This document shows positions 16,582-25,151 of a stretch of DNA of 64,000 nucleotides, one piece after another. The position numbers and the translations under genes are program-made. Numbering within the stretch: position 1 is the first letter of the stretch; each line of letters begins with the position of its first letter. Below the pieces are notes generated by a model. It did no database searches. It had not been told where the DNA came from and was given only the letters and a program-made list of their open reading frames with translations. Origin of the DNA: Halalkalibacillus halophilus DSM 18494 (lineage in GTDB: Bacteria > Bacillota > Bacilli > Bacillales > Alkalibacillaceae); contig NZ_AUHI01000006.1 in NCBI RefSeq assembly GCF_000423105.1, positions 1-64,000 of the forward strand, in the 5' to 3' direction.

Positions 16582-17357
16582 TCGAACAACTTAATCCTAC
16601 TTTAAAGGCATTTACCATTCTTGTTCCTGGTGTGTTATTAGGTTTAATGTTTGATATTTTCACGCCGCTTTTTTATTTAGTGTTTGTCATTTTAGTAACC
16701 TTTTTGTTCTCTAACATCTCGATGAAGAAATGGCTTCTCATATTTACACCCTTTGTTTTATTAGCAATTGGCTTTGCATGGATGCGGATGCTATACACGC
16801 GAGAATCGTTTGCTGGTGGTGAAGTGTTATTTAGTATTTGGCAATTTGACGTTACAACCGGAAGCGTGATGATTGCGATTAGTTTAGGACTCCGCTCCCT
16901 ATGCTTTGTTGCTCTTTCTTTATTATTTATTTTAACTACAGACTCTACTAAATTTATGCTTAGTCTTATGCAACAATTGAAAATCAGTCCAAAAATTACG
17001 TATGGCGTGCTAGCTGGCTATCGCTTCTTACCTACATTCAGACACGAACTACAAGTATTACGTCAAGCACACCGTATTCGTGGGGTTGGAAGAGCACGTG
17101 GGATTAAGGGGAGAATTATTCAATTTAAACGTTACTCCATCCCTTTATTGGCTAATGCGATTCGAAAGGCAGAGCGTGTAGCGATCGCAATGGAATCAAA
17201 AGGGTTCACTGGAGAAAAAGAAAGGACATATTACCACCCAATGAAAGTTGGAAAGCGAGACTGGGTCTTCTTCTCTACAATGGTCGGTATGTTTTTCTTT
17301 ATAGTTATTTTATCCTACTCTTTTGGATATTTAAATGTGTTTGGTAATCAATTCTAA
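16578..17357 (+). CDS. ykoC: ECF transporter T-component YkoC
   Basis: 259 residues. Hydrophobic segments lie at about 10-30, 33-50, 55-70, 95-118 and 233-253. The cytoplasmic coupling region holds two ECF-T signatures: an AGYRFLPTFRHELQVLRQAHRIRG block and the ANAIRKAERVAIAMESKGF block, whose small-residue/Arg-Gly helices bind the ATPases. It is the last gene of the riboswitch operon and starts inside the ykoD stop. No obvious terminator follows before the diguanylate cyclase promoter region. Confidence 0.93.
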   Translation: MIEQLNPTLKAFTILVPGVLLGLMFDIFTPLFYLVFVILVTFLFSNISMKKWLLIFTPFVLLAIGFAWMRMLYTRESFAGGEVLFSIWQFDVTTGSVMIAISLGLRSLCFVALSLLFILTTDSTKFMLSLMQQLKISPKITYGVLAGYRFLPTFRHELQVLRQAHRIRGVGRARGIKGRIIQFKRYSIPLLANAIRKAERVAIAMESKGFTGEKERTYYHPMKVGKRDWVFFSTMVGMFFFIVILSYSFGYLNVFGNQF

Positions 17358-17459
17358 CTATATAAAATGTTATTTTTCAGAATTTTCGACAAACATCTAT
17401 TCTTTGCAGGAATAAAGTATGATATAATTTCTTTAATTAACCTGTAAGGGGTGAGGTAT

Positions 17460-18593
17460 ATGGCGATGCTCAATGACCTATTAGTGAATATTTGTATTCT
17501 CATCACCTTTATCTTTGTATGGCATCAAGTCTTTCGAAAAATGCCCTTAACCTCTCAGTCTCCGCTTTGGATTAAGACGGCAGATGGTGCAATCGCAGGT
17601 CTATTAGGAATTATATTAATGCATTATAGTATTGTTATAAATGATATAACCATACTTGACTTAAGGCATGTACCAGTTGCAATTGTTGCTTTTTACGGTG
17701 GGGTTTTCCCTCCATTAGTTGCAGCATTTGTAATTACAGTTGGTCGCTACGCCATAGATATTAATTTCTCTTCCCATGTTGCTATGTTCATGATGCTATT
17801 TATAGCAATTGGGGTTGGGTTAATAGCAAAGTACATGATGATTGGTGCTTGGAAGAAATGGTTCATCATGCTCATTTATGCACAAGCAATCTTCTCCCTA
17901 GCATTTTATGTCGTTTCAAGCGATTATTCACTTGTATTTGGGACAGCTTTATTGCATGTGTTAATCACCCTGATCGGTGGAACATTAGCATTTTATTTCG
18001 TGCGTTATATTAAAAGAAATAGTGAATTATTTTTCCAATACCGTGACTTTTCTCGTAAAGACCCATTAACTGGCCTGTATAATGTTAGAGCTTTTCATCA
18101 CTTTTATGAAAGTTTTTTAGCAAATGCAAAAATTAAAGGGACTCCATTTGTATTGCTACTTTTAGATATCGATCATTTTAAACAAGTGAACGATCAATAT
18201 GGACATATTGCAGGAGATGAAATCTTAAAGCAACTTTCCTCTTTAATTGAAGAAATTGCTGGTCCAGAAGCAGTTGTTGCTAGAAATGGTGGCGAAGAAT
18301 TCTCCGTTATGTACACTGGGATGGAGTTCTCTGATGTAGAAATGATTGCTGAAAGTATTCGATTGCAAGTGGAACAGCATGAGTTTACCTTACCTAACGA
18401 GACGCATCTTTCCATCACGGTATCAATCGGGGTGGCACAATATCAAAGTGATTTTCAAGAAGACTTTGAATTATACAAGTATGCTGACCACGCTTTATAC
18501 CAAGCAAAAGAAACAGGACGGAATCAAACAATTCGGCTATTAGAAGAAATGGAATTGCATGTTCCACAATACGAAACGATTGAATACAAATAA
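17460..18593 (+). CDS. Membrane-bound diguanylate cyclase (LytS-type 5TM plus GGDEF)
   Basis: 377 residues from the ATG at 17460, 8 bp after AAGGGG; a GTG at 17451 is in frame but too close to the ribosome site. The first ~190 residues form six hydrophobic segments with the pattern of 5TMR-LYT sensor domains (DGAIAGLLGIILMHY, then LDLRHVPVAIVAFYGG). The C-terminal GGDEF domain begins near DPLTGLYNVRAF and has an active-site GGEEF. It should make cyclic di-GMP from two GTP in response to an unknown membrane signal. No RxxD inhibitory site lies five residues before GGEEF, so product inhibition through that site is not expected. Confidence 0.93.
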   Translation: MAMLNDLLVNICILITFIFVWHQVFRKMPLTSQSPLWIKTADGAIAGLLGIILMHYSIVINDITILDLRHVPVAIVAFYGGVFPPLVAAFVITVGRYAIDINFSSHVAMFMMLFIAIGVGLIAKYMMIGAWKKWFIMLIYAQAIFSLAFYVVSSDYSLVFGTALLHVLITLIGGTLAFYFVRYIKRNSELFFQYRDFSRKDPLTGLYNVRAFHHFYESFLANAKIKGTPFVLLLLDIDHFKQVNDQYGHIAGDEILKQLSSLIEEIAGPEAVVARNGGEEFSVMYTGMEFSDVEMIAESIRLQVEQHEFTLPNETHLSITVSIGVAQYQSDFQEDFELYKYADHALYQAKETGRNQTIRLLEEMELHVPQYETIEYK

Positions 18594-18608
18594 AATAATT
18601 AATAACTC

Positions 18609-18638
18609 TTGACTTTTTTATAAACTTTAGATTATGAT
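18609..18638 (+). promoter_or_regulatory. trp operon leader promoter
   Basis: TTGACT (18609-18614) and TATGAT (18633-18638) with an 18-bp spacer, just before the first T-box leader. Confidence 0.65.
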
Positions 18639-18644
18639 ATGAAT

Positions 18645-18932
18645 CAAATCAAAAACGGATTGGCATAGATGAAGAGGAGTACTTTGATGGAAGACTTCAG
18701 AGAGCTAGTGGTTGCTGTGAACTAGCGTCGACGATCAAAGGAATGGACTTCTGAGCCTCTAGTCTAACGTAACTTAGTTACTAGTATGACTGGCGAACGT
18801 CTCATCGTTACAAGAGACACATATTAGAGCAACTTGCTCCGATATGATTAAAGTGGGCTGATTAGTCAGTCAACGAAGGTGGTACCACGGGTTTCCCGTC
18901 CTTTTTATAGGACAGGAAACCCTTTTTTTGTA
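18645..18932 (+). ncRNA. Tryptophan T-box leader 1
   Basis: A long structured leader with stem I (AGAGAGC...GTGAACTAGC) and a specifier region GAATGGACTTC, reading the Trp codon TGG. The T-box sequence AAGGTGGTACCACGG is at 18876-18890, and the terminator GGGTTTCC...GGAAACCC followed by seven Ts is at 18889-18930. Uncharged tRNA-Trp should pair with the specifier and T-box and prevent termination. Confidence 0.92.
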
Positions 18933-18984
18933 CCTTAAATGCCAGTTTGATAACAATAAACACACATTTAAATAGATTAAATCG

Positions 18985-19289
18985 TTGAGTAAGAGAAGTA
19001 AGTATATAGGTGATTCGTTTCAGAGAGCTAACGATGGTGTGAAGTTAGTACGAATCCATATACTGAATGGACTTACGAGAGGATTCCTGAATTACAGTAA
19101 GGAATCTCGGGTTTCCACCGTTACCAGGATAGGATATAGGATAGGGTCTCCCCTTTAAAATTACCAATGCATTCCCCCTCTTCCCGTATCCGATTCAAGT
19201 GGGAAGGCTTAACCGTCTTCCAACAGAGGTGGCACCGCGACCCGTTCGTCCTCTACATACGCAGTTACGTATGTAGAGGACTTTTTTAA
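18985..19289 (+). ncRNA. Tryptophan T-box leader 2
   Basis: A second complete T-box follows the first in tandem. Stem I contains CAGAGAGCTAACG. The specifier region is TGAATGGACTTACG, again TGG. The T-box AGAGGTGGCACCGCGACCC is at 19225-19243, and the terminator GTCCTCTACATAC...GTATGTAGAGGAC plus six Ts is at 19247-19287. Two Trp T-boxes in series should give a sharper response to tRNA-Trp charging. No separate promoter is evident between the two. Confidence 0.92.
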
Positions 19290-19340
19290 TTTTATAGGTT
19301 ATATCAAAAGTTTGCACATAGTTGTTGTATTGTGATTCGC

Positions 19341-19446
19341 GAAGGTGGCGACTCCTGTGGGATAGCACGAGTCTCGAGGCCCCGCAGGAAGTGCATTTCT
19401 TCCGAGGAGACTTGAGCCGTGCCCACGGAAAGCGTCCGCCAAAGCG
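19341..19446. repeat. Palindromic Bacillaceae-type intergenic repeat
   Basis: An inverted pair: GGTGGCGACTCCTGTGGG...AGCACGAG on the left and CTTGAGCCGTGCCCACGGAAAGCGTCCGCC on the right, with GAGGCCCCGCAGGAAGTGC in the centre. GC-rich, unlike its surroundings. It sits between the second T-box terminator and trpD. This pattern is widespread in Bacillaceae intergenic regions. The minus-strand frame 19195-19452 is a by-product. Confidence 0.75.
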
Positions 19447-19503
19447 AAACACAATTACAACAACGGACCTTAATAGTGCTTTAAACCCAAGGAGGAAATG
19501 TAT

Positions 19504-20535
19504 ATGAATCAGTTATTGCTTAAATTAACAGAAGGCCAAGAGCTTACGCATAAAGAGATGAAAGAAGTTACCCATAGACTATTAGCACAAGATACAACAA
19601 GTAGTGAAATCGCAGCAGTATTAACAGCCTTAAGAGTCCGTGGAGAAAGCGTTTCGGAAATCACAGCAATCGTAGAAGTACTAAGAGAAAAAGCAATGCC
19701 CGTACAAACAAATCTACCAGATATCATGGATAACTGCGGCACAGGTGGTGATGGGGTACACAGCTTTAACATCAGTACAATTTCTGCGTTTGTGTTAGCA
19801 GGTGCCGGCATTAAAGTCGCTAAACACGGGAACCGGAGCGTCTCTAGTCAAACCGGGAGTGCGGATGTGTTAGAAGAACTAGGAATTGCCTTGGATTTTG
19901 ATGGCCTAGAAGTGGAACAGTTACTACAGTCCAATGGAATCGCCTTTTTATTTGCACCTCATGTACATCAACAGTTAAAACCAATCATGCAGGTACGAAA
20001 AACGTTAGGTGTCCCGACCATATTTAATTTAATCGGTCCGTTAACCAATCCTGTAAGCCTTCGCACTCAGTTTCTCGGTGTGTATAGACGGGACATGATA
20101 GAACAAATGGCTTCCGTCCTACACGAGTTAGGCCGTGAACGTGCAGTCGTTGTGAACGGGGCTGGATACATGGATGAAGCGTCCTTAGCCGGTGACAACC
20201 ACCTCGTCTTATTAAATAAAGGTGTGCAAGAAAGATTCACGATTCACCCGCATGATGTTGGGCTCAACACTTATCCGAATGAAGCAATTAAGGGGGGCAA
20301 CGCGAAAGATAATGCGGCAATCCTGTTAGATGTATTAAGTGGGAAAGAAAGTCCATTTTTCGAAACCGTATTATTCAATGCGGGAATTGGAATTTTTGCT
20401 AATGGGAAAGCGGAAACGGTACAACAAGGAGTCCATTTAGCGAGAAAAAGTATCAAGTCAGGAAATGCTTATCAATGTTTTGAAAACTTAGTCGAATACA
20501 GTAAGGAACGTAAAAGAAAGGGTGCAATCGGATGA
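19504..20535 (+). CDS. trpD: Anthranilate phosphoribosyltransferase TrpD
   Basis: 343 residues from the ATG at 19504, 8 bp after AAGGAGG; the ATG at 19498 is too close. It transfers phosphoribose from PRPP to anthranilate. The PRPP-binding motif NCGTGGDG (near residue 76), the KHGNRSVSSQTGSADVLEELG block, and NLIGPLTNP are all present. It is the first gene of the operon; trpE and trpG are not upstream as they are in most bacilli. It ends in an ATGA overlap with trpC. Control is by the two upstream T-boxes. Confidence 0.97.
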   Translation: MNQLLLKLTEGQELTHKEMKEVTHRLLAQDTTSSEIAAVLTALRVRGESVSEITAIVEVLREKAMPVQTNLPDIMDNCGTGGDGVHSFNISTISAFVLAGAGIKVAKHGNRSVSSQTGSADVLEELGIALDFDGLEVEQLLQSNGIAFLFAPHVHQQLKPIMQVRKTLGVPTIFNLIGPLTNPVSLRTQFLGVYRRDMIEQMASVLHELGRERAVVVNGAGYMDEASLAGDNHLVLLNKGVQERFTIHPHDVGLNTYPNEAIKGGNAKDNAAILLDVLSGKESPFFETVLFNAGIGIFANGKAETVQQGVHLARKSIKSGNAYQCFENLVEYSKERKRKGAIG

Positions 20536-21326
20536 GTGAAACTATTTTACAAAAGATCTTAGAAGTGAAAAAACTAGAAGTAGAAAAGTTAAGCGAAGAA
20601 TCTTTTGATACGCAAAACAGGAAGAATGCTAGTAAAGCGAATCAACTTTATCAAAGTCTCAAGGATCCCTCCTATCTTTCTGTTATTGCTGAAATTAAGC
20701 GAGCTTCTCCTTCAAAAGGAGATATAAATATCCATATGGACCCCGCCCAGCAAGGCAAGCACTATGAAGATAGTGGTGCAAATGCCATTTCGGTGTTAAC
20801 TGACCATTCATTCTTTAAAGGATCTTTTGATGACTTAGCCATTGTTTCCAAAACTACTAATGTACCTATTTTATGTAAAGATTTTATTATCGACCCCATT
20901 CAAATAGAAAAAGCAAAAGTATCCGGCGCAAATGTCATTCTTCTTATTGTGGCAGCATTACCTGAAGCTAAATTAAAAATGCTTTACGATACTGCATTAA
21001 AGCACGATTTAGAGGTAATTGTCGAGGTACACAATGAAGAGGAATTAGAGACAGCTTTAAAGATCAACCCAGATATTATTGGCATTAACAATCGTGATTT
21101 GAAAACGTTTGAAACGAATTTAAAAACTACTGCTACCTTAATAGAACACATTTCAAATGACCACATTGCCGTGATTAGTGAAAGTGGTATTCAAGATCAA
21201 GCGGATGCACGTACAGTACAGCAGTATGGAGCAGACGGAATACTTGTCGGGGAGAGTTTAATGAGAAGTGATTCCATACCAACCGCAATTCATGAAATGA
21301 AGCACGGCAATCAGGAAAGTAGGTGA
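20532..21326 (+). CDS. trpC: Indole-3-glycerol phosphate synthase TrpC
   Basis: 264 residues, a TIM barrel. Key motifs are in place: VIAEIKRASPSKGDI (substrate Lys), LCKDFIIDP (catalytic Lys), IVEVHNEEEL (catalytic Glu), GINNRDLKTF and VISESGI. It cyclises 1-(2-carboxyphenylamino)-deoxyribulose phosphate with loss of CO2 and water. It overlaps trpD by 4 bp and is followed by trpF after 7 bp. Confidence 0.97.
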   Translation: MSETILQKILEVKKLEVEKLSEESFDTQNRKNASKANQLYQSLKDPSYLSVIAEIKRASPSKGDINIHMDPAQQGKHYEDSGANAISVLTDHSFFKGSFDDLAIVSKTTNVPILCKDFIIDPIQIEKAKVSGANVILLIVAALPEAKLKMLYDTALKHDLEVIVEVHNEEELETALKINPDIIGINNRDLKTFETNLKTTATLIEHISNDHIAVISESGIQDQADARTVQQYGADGILVGESLMRSDSIPTAIHEMKHGNQESR

Positions 21327-21333
21327 GTTTATT

Positions 21334-21951
21334 ATGACAAAAGTTAAGATTTGTGGCATTCAAAACACCCATGAAGCAAAAGATGCAGTTCGTGCTGGAG
21401 CTGATCTAGTGGGGTTTGTATTTGCAGAAAGTAAACGCAAGATCACACCAGAAAATGCACAAGAAATTGCCGCTTCTATTCCTAATCATGTTCAAAAAGT
21501 AGGTGTATTTGTAAACGAAAGCCCGGATGCCATTCATAAAATTGCTGAACAGGTTCCTTTAGATTACGTTCAGTTGCATGGAGACGAGACTATAGAAGAT
21601 TCTAGCCAACTAAAAATTCCATTTATAAAAGTGGTTTCCCTAAAGGAAGAACTTTCTTCCGAGACAGTCCCTCTCGATCCATTAGCTTCTTACCATCTGC
21701 TAGATAGCGCAAAAGGTCCTTATCGAGGTGGCAATGGAACGACTTTCAACTGGGAGCTAATCAGTCAAACAAATATCCCGCTAGAAAGCCTAATGATCGC
21801 AGGAGGACTAAACGAAAATAATATTCAAAATCTGTTACAACGTGTCACGCCCGCTATAGTAGATGTGTCGAGTGGGGTTGAAACGGACGGTCGAAAAGAC
21901 TCTACAAAAGTAAAACAATTCATTAAACGAGTAAAGGAGATGAAAGAATGA
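21334..21951 (+). CDS. trpF: Phosphoribosylanthranilate isomerase TrpF
   Basis: 205 residues. The active-site Cys in KICGIQ (residue 6) and the catalytic Asp in LDSAKGPYRGGNG are present, as is the phosphate loop IAGGLNENNI and VDVSSGVE. It carries out the Amadori rearrangement between the TrpD and TrpC steps. It overlaps trpB by 4 bp (ATGA). Confidence 0.96.
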   Translation: MTKVKICGIQNTHEAKDAVRAGADLVGFVFAESKRKITPENAQEIAASIPNHVQKVGVFVNESPDAIHKIAEQVPLDYVQLHGDETIEDSSQLKIPFIKVVSLKEELSSETVPLDPLASYHLLDSAKGPYRGGNGTTFNWELISQTNIPLESLMIAGGLNENNIQNLLQRVTPAIVDVSSGVETDGRKDSTKVKQFIKRVKEMKE

Positions 21952-23144
21952 CATATGAACAACCAACTAAACAAGGACAATTTGGAGTCTATGGCGGTCA
22001 GTATGTGCCAGAGACGTTAATGGAAGCAGTGAATGAACTGGAGCAAGCATATGAAGAAGCAAAAAATGATGATGCATTCAATAAAGAACTAAATCACCTA
22101 TTAAGTACTTTCGTTGGAAGGTCTACTCCATTGTATTTTGCTAAAAACCTAACCGAAAAAGTCGGTGGTGCGAAAATTTACTTGAAAAGAGAAGATCTAA
22201 ACCACACAGGTGCCCATAAAATAAACAATACCACTGGTCAGGCTCTATTAGCTGCAAAGATGGGCAAACGAAAAGTGGTAGCTGAAACTGGCGCAGGCCA
22301 ACATGGGGTAGCGACCGCAACTGTCTGTTCTTTACTAGATTTAGAATGTGTGATCTTTATGGGTGCAGAAGACATGCGAAGGCAGAAACTTAACGTTTTT
22401 CGAATGGAGTTACTCGGCGCAAAAGTGATTGGCGTAGAACAGGGTACAGCAACACTTAAAGATGCTGTTAATGAAGCTTTACGCTATTGGGTTTCTAATA
22501 TTGAAGATACGCACTATATTATGGGCTCTGTATTAGGCCCTCACCCATTTCCCGTAATGGTGAGAGATTTCCAAAGTGTCATTGGTACAGAAACGAAGGA
22601 ACAACATATAGAGTTAGAAGGAAGTTTACCCGATGCAGTCGTTGCTTGTGTTGGTGGAGGAAGTAATGCCATGGGTATGTTCTATCCGTTTATTAACGAC
22701 ACAGACGTCAAACTATACGGAGTAGAAGCCGCTGGAGACGGTATAGAAACAAAACAACATGCAGCTACATTAACCAAGGGAACTGCTGGAGTGTTACATG
22801 GCTCAATGATGTATGTTCTACAAGATGCGTTCGGTCAAATCCAAGGAGCCCACTCGATCTCAGCAGGTTTGGATTATCCAGGAGTTGGGCCAGAGCATAG
22901 TTATTTGAAAGATATTGAACGAGTCACTTACAGAGCTGTTACGAATGAAGAAGCTTTGGACGCCTTTCAACAACTCGCAAAATTAGAAGGCATTATCCCT
23001 GCACTTGAGAGCTCTCACGCAGTAGTTGAAGCGATGAAGATTGCAGAAACGATGGAAGAAGAGCAATCATTAGTAATTTGCTTATCTGGGCGCGGCGATA
23101 AAGATGTAGAAACCGTTCGCGATCACTTAAAAAAGGAGGAATAA
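21948..23144 (+). CDS. trpB: Tryptophan synthase beta subunit TrpB
   Basis: 398 residues. The PLP-binding Lys91 lies in HTGAHKINNT, and the phosphate-binding glycine loop CVGGGSNAMG is present. The N-terminal GQFGVYGGQYVPETLM motif marks the standard TrpB1 type. It condenses indole, channelled from TrpA, with serine. It overlaps trpF and is followed 2 bp later by trpA, whose ribosome site AAGGAGG is inside the trpB end. Confidence 0.98.
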   Translation: MTYEQPTKQGQFGVYGGQYVPETLMEAVNELEQAYEEAKNDDAFNKELNHLLSTFVGRSTPLYFAKNLTEKVGGAKIYLKREDLNHTGAHKINNTTGQALLAAKMGKRKVVAETGAGQHGVATATVCSLLDLECVIFMGAEDMRRQKLNVFRMELLGAKVIGVEQGTATLKDAVNEALRYWVSNIEDTHYIMGSVLGPHPFPVMVRDFQSVIGTETKEQHIELEGSLPDAVVACVGGGSNAMGMFYPFINDTDVKLYGVEAAGDGIETKQHAATLTKGTAGVLHGSMMYVLQDAFGQIQGAHSISAGLDYPGVGPEHSYLKDIERVTYRAVTNEEALDAFQQLAKLEGIIPALESSHAVVEAMKIAETMEEEQSLVICLSGRGDKDVETVRDHLKKEE

Positions 23145-23146
23145 TC

Positions 23147-23944
23147 ATGCCAACTGTACACACACATGGTAAGGAGTATTTAGATACTATTTTTCACAAT
23201 CACCTCAAACAAAATAAGAAGCTATTTGTGCCTTACATTATGGCGGGAGATGGAGGAATGGACCAGTTCATTGAAAATCTCCAATTTTTAGATCAAGCTG
23301 GTGCATCTGCAATCGAAGTAGGAATTCCTTTCTCAGACCCTGTTGCAGATGGGCCAACGATACAAGAAGCTGGGAAAAGAGCATTAGAGGATAACGTGAC
23401 CCTTCCTGCAATCCTTGCTATAATAAAAGAACACAGATCAACAATTCAAGCTCCGATCATTTTTATGAGCTATTTAAATCCTATTTTGCAATATGGATTA
23501 GATATATTTATGAAAGATGCGAAGGATGCGGGGATCGATGGATTTATTATTCCAGACCTCCCATTTGAACAACAGTCACTTATTCAACCTCATCTTGATG
23601 AAAATGAATTAGCACTAATCCAAATCGTCTCCCTTACAAGTTCCACGCAGCGACTTCAAACGATTGCAGAAGCGTCACAAGGATTTCTATACGCCGTTAC
23701 AGTAAATGGGATTACAGGCTCTCGGGACACTTTTGAGTCCACCTTGGAGCAACATTTTGCTCAACTTAAGAAATATAGCAACGTTCCAGTCCTTGCAGGA
23801 TTCGGAATTTCAACACCTGAACACGTGAAGCAACTTTCCCAATATGCAGATGGAACTGTTGTTGGGAGTAAAATTATTGAACTGTTACAAACAAAGGATT
23901 TTCAATCAATAAAAGAATTAATCCAAGCGAAAGGCGAAGTATAA
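23147..23944 (+). CDS. trpA: Tryptophan synthase alpha subunit TrpA
   Basis: 265 residues, a TIM barrel. The catalytic Glu in AIEVGIPFSDPVADGPTIQ and the Asp in DGFIIPDLPFEQ are both present. The phosphate-binding GFGIS and the GSKIIELL end are intact. It cleaves indole-glycerol phosphate to indole. It ends the biosynthetic set trpDCFBA; the TSUP gene follows after 18 bp. Confidence 0.97.
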   Translation: MPTVHTHGKEYLDTIFHNHLKQNKKLFVPYIMAGDGGMDQFIENLQFLDQAGASAIEVGIPFSDPVADGPTIQEAGKRALEDNVTLPAILAIIKEHRSTIQAPIIFMSYLNPILQYGLDIFMKDAKDAGIDGFIIPDLPFEQQSLIQPHLDENELALIQIVSLTSSTQRLQTIAEASQGFLYAVTVNGITGSRDTFESTLEQHFAQLKKYSNVPVLAGFGISTPEHVKQLSQYADGTVVGSKIIELLQTKDFQSIKELIQAKGEV

Positions 23945-23962
23945 AACACCTGGAGAGATTGC

Positions 23963-24703
23963 ATGAGTGAATTAATCATATTATTTTTTATAGGAATTGT
24001 AGCTACTATTTTCGGCACATTAGCTGGAGGCGGCGGGTTAGTTAGTCTTCCAGCTATGCTTGCTTTAGGTATTCCCGTTCACTCAGCAATCGGTGCCAAT
24101 AAAGTTACCAACTCGATCAGCTCTTTTTTCAGTTTTCTACTCGTGTATAGACAAAAAGGCGTGACAATACAAGAGGGAATAAAAATCATTCCCATTAGCT
24201 TGGCTGGAGGGATTGCTGGTGGTCTCATAGCCTCCTCCATCCCAGCTAATGTTATGTACATACTTGCCCTAAGCTTACTCCTTTTTGCTTTCTTATTTTC
24301 ATTTATTAGCAAAGGAACATTTGATGGAACGAACCATTTTCAGTTAAAAAGAAAAGGAACACCCCTTTTATTTGGTATTGGGATCTATGACGGAATGTTT
24401 GGCCCAGGTCAAGGAACGCTTATGTTCTATGTATTTTCTTATATGAAAATAGCCTATTACCGAGCTGTCGGACTGATGCGAATTGCGACCTTTGCAAGTT
24501 GCTTTGGAGCAGCAATAAGCTTCATTTCAGCTGGTCACATTATTTGGTCCATTACTGGGGTTCTAATCGTAGGCTCGTTAATCGGAGCAAAAATCGGAGT
24601 AGGATTAGCCGGAAAAATTAACCCTCATCAAGTTCAAATCCTATTGCGGATCGTGACTGCACTATTAATTCTTTACATCTTTACAAATGAATTCATACTC
24701 TAA
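23963..24703 (+). CDS. TSUP (TauE/SafE) family permease
   Basis: 246 residues with seven or eight membrane helices. The family repeat motif GTLAGGGGLVSLPAMLALGIPVHSAIGANKVTNSISSF appears at the N-terminus (about 17-52) and a second copy GMFGPGQGTLMFYVF lies mid-protein. TSUP proteins export sulfite, organosulfur or other anions. It follows trpA by 18 bp without a terminator, so it may be read with the trp operon; any link to aromatic metabolism is inference. Confidence 0.88.
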   Translation: MSELIILFFIGIVATIFGTLAGGGGLVSLPAMLALGIPVHSAIGANKVTNSISSFFSFLLVYRQKGVTIQEGIKIIPISLAGGIAGGLIASSIPANVMYILALSLLLFAFLFSFISKGTFDGTNHFQLKRKGTPLLFGIGIYDGMFGPGQGTLMFYVFSYMKIAYYRAVGLMRIATFASCFGAAISFISAGHIIWSITGVLIVGSLIGAKIGVGLAGKINPHQVQILLRIVTALLILYIFTNEFIL

Positions 24704-24721
24704 ATTGATGGAGGTTTTCTT

Positions 24722-25093
24722 ATGTCAAAAGACGAACAGTTTCAGTATTTATTTACTCGTTTAAAAACAACACTTCAACAATACGAACATAACCTCGTCG
24801 TAAAAAAGGATGATGAATCTACTTATTATTTAGATTCGCCGAAAGATAACCCAATCAATGGTTCCCCCCACTTCTTTGCGTCTGTTTCTATAAAAAAGAA
24901 CTACGTTAGCTTTCATTTAATGCCTGTTTATTATTACCCAGCTTTATTAGAACAAATTTCTCCTGAACTTAAAAAAAGAATGCAAGGAAAATCCTGCTTC
25001 AATTTTAAAAAGCATGACGAAGTGGTCTTAAGTGAATTAGAAGAATTAACGCATTCAAGCTATGAAAAGTTTAAGCAGGAAGAGATTATTTAA
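24722..25093 (+). CDS. Conserved hypothetical protein, DUF1801-like
   Basis: 123 residues, soluble, no signal peptide. The order of elements (an N-terminal helix, the strand HFFASVSIKKNYVSFHLMPVYYYP, then KKRMQGKSCFNFKKHDEVVLSELEEL) resembles small proteins of the YdhG/DUF1801 type. I cannot assign a function. It lies 18 bp after the TSUP gene, with GGAGG at the right distance, and its transcript ends at the hairpin at 25116-25145. Confidence 0.7.
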   Translation: MSKDEQFQYLFTRLKTTLQQYEHNLVVKKDDESTYYLDSPKDNPINGSPHFFASVSIKKNYVSFHLMPVYYYPALLEQISPELKKRMQGKSCFNFKKHDEVVLSELEELTHSSYEKFKQEEII

Positions 25094-25115
25094 TTACTTC
25101 TAAAGCCTAATAAAT

Positions 25116-25145
25116 AAGGCATGATGCCAAATGACTTCATGCCTT
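25116..25145. terminator. Bidirectional terminator
   Basis: AAGGCATGA and TCATGCCTT form a stem between convergent genes, with T-rich and A-rich flanks. Confidence 0.65.
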
Positions 25146-25151
25146 AAATCG

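Noticed and set aside
19195..19452. 85-codon frame on the minus strand starting MFRFGGRFPWARL
   Set aside because: It lies over the T-box terminator and a palindromic repeat; such peptides are common by-products of this repeat class and there is no ribosome site.
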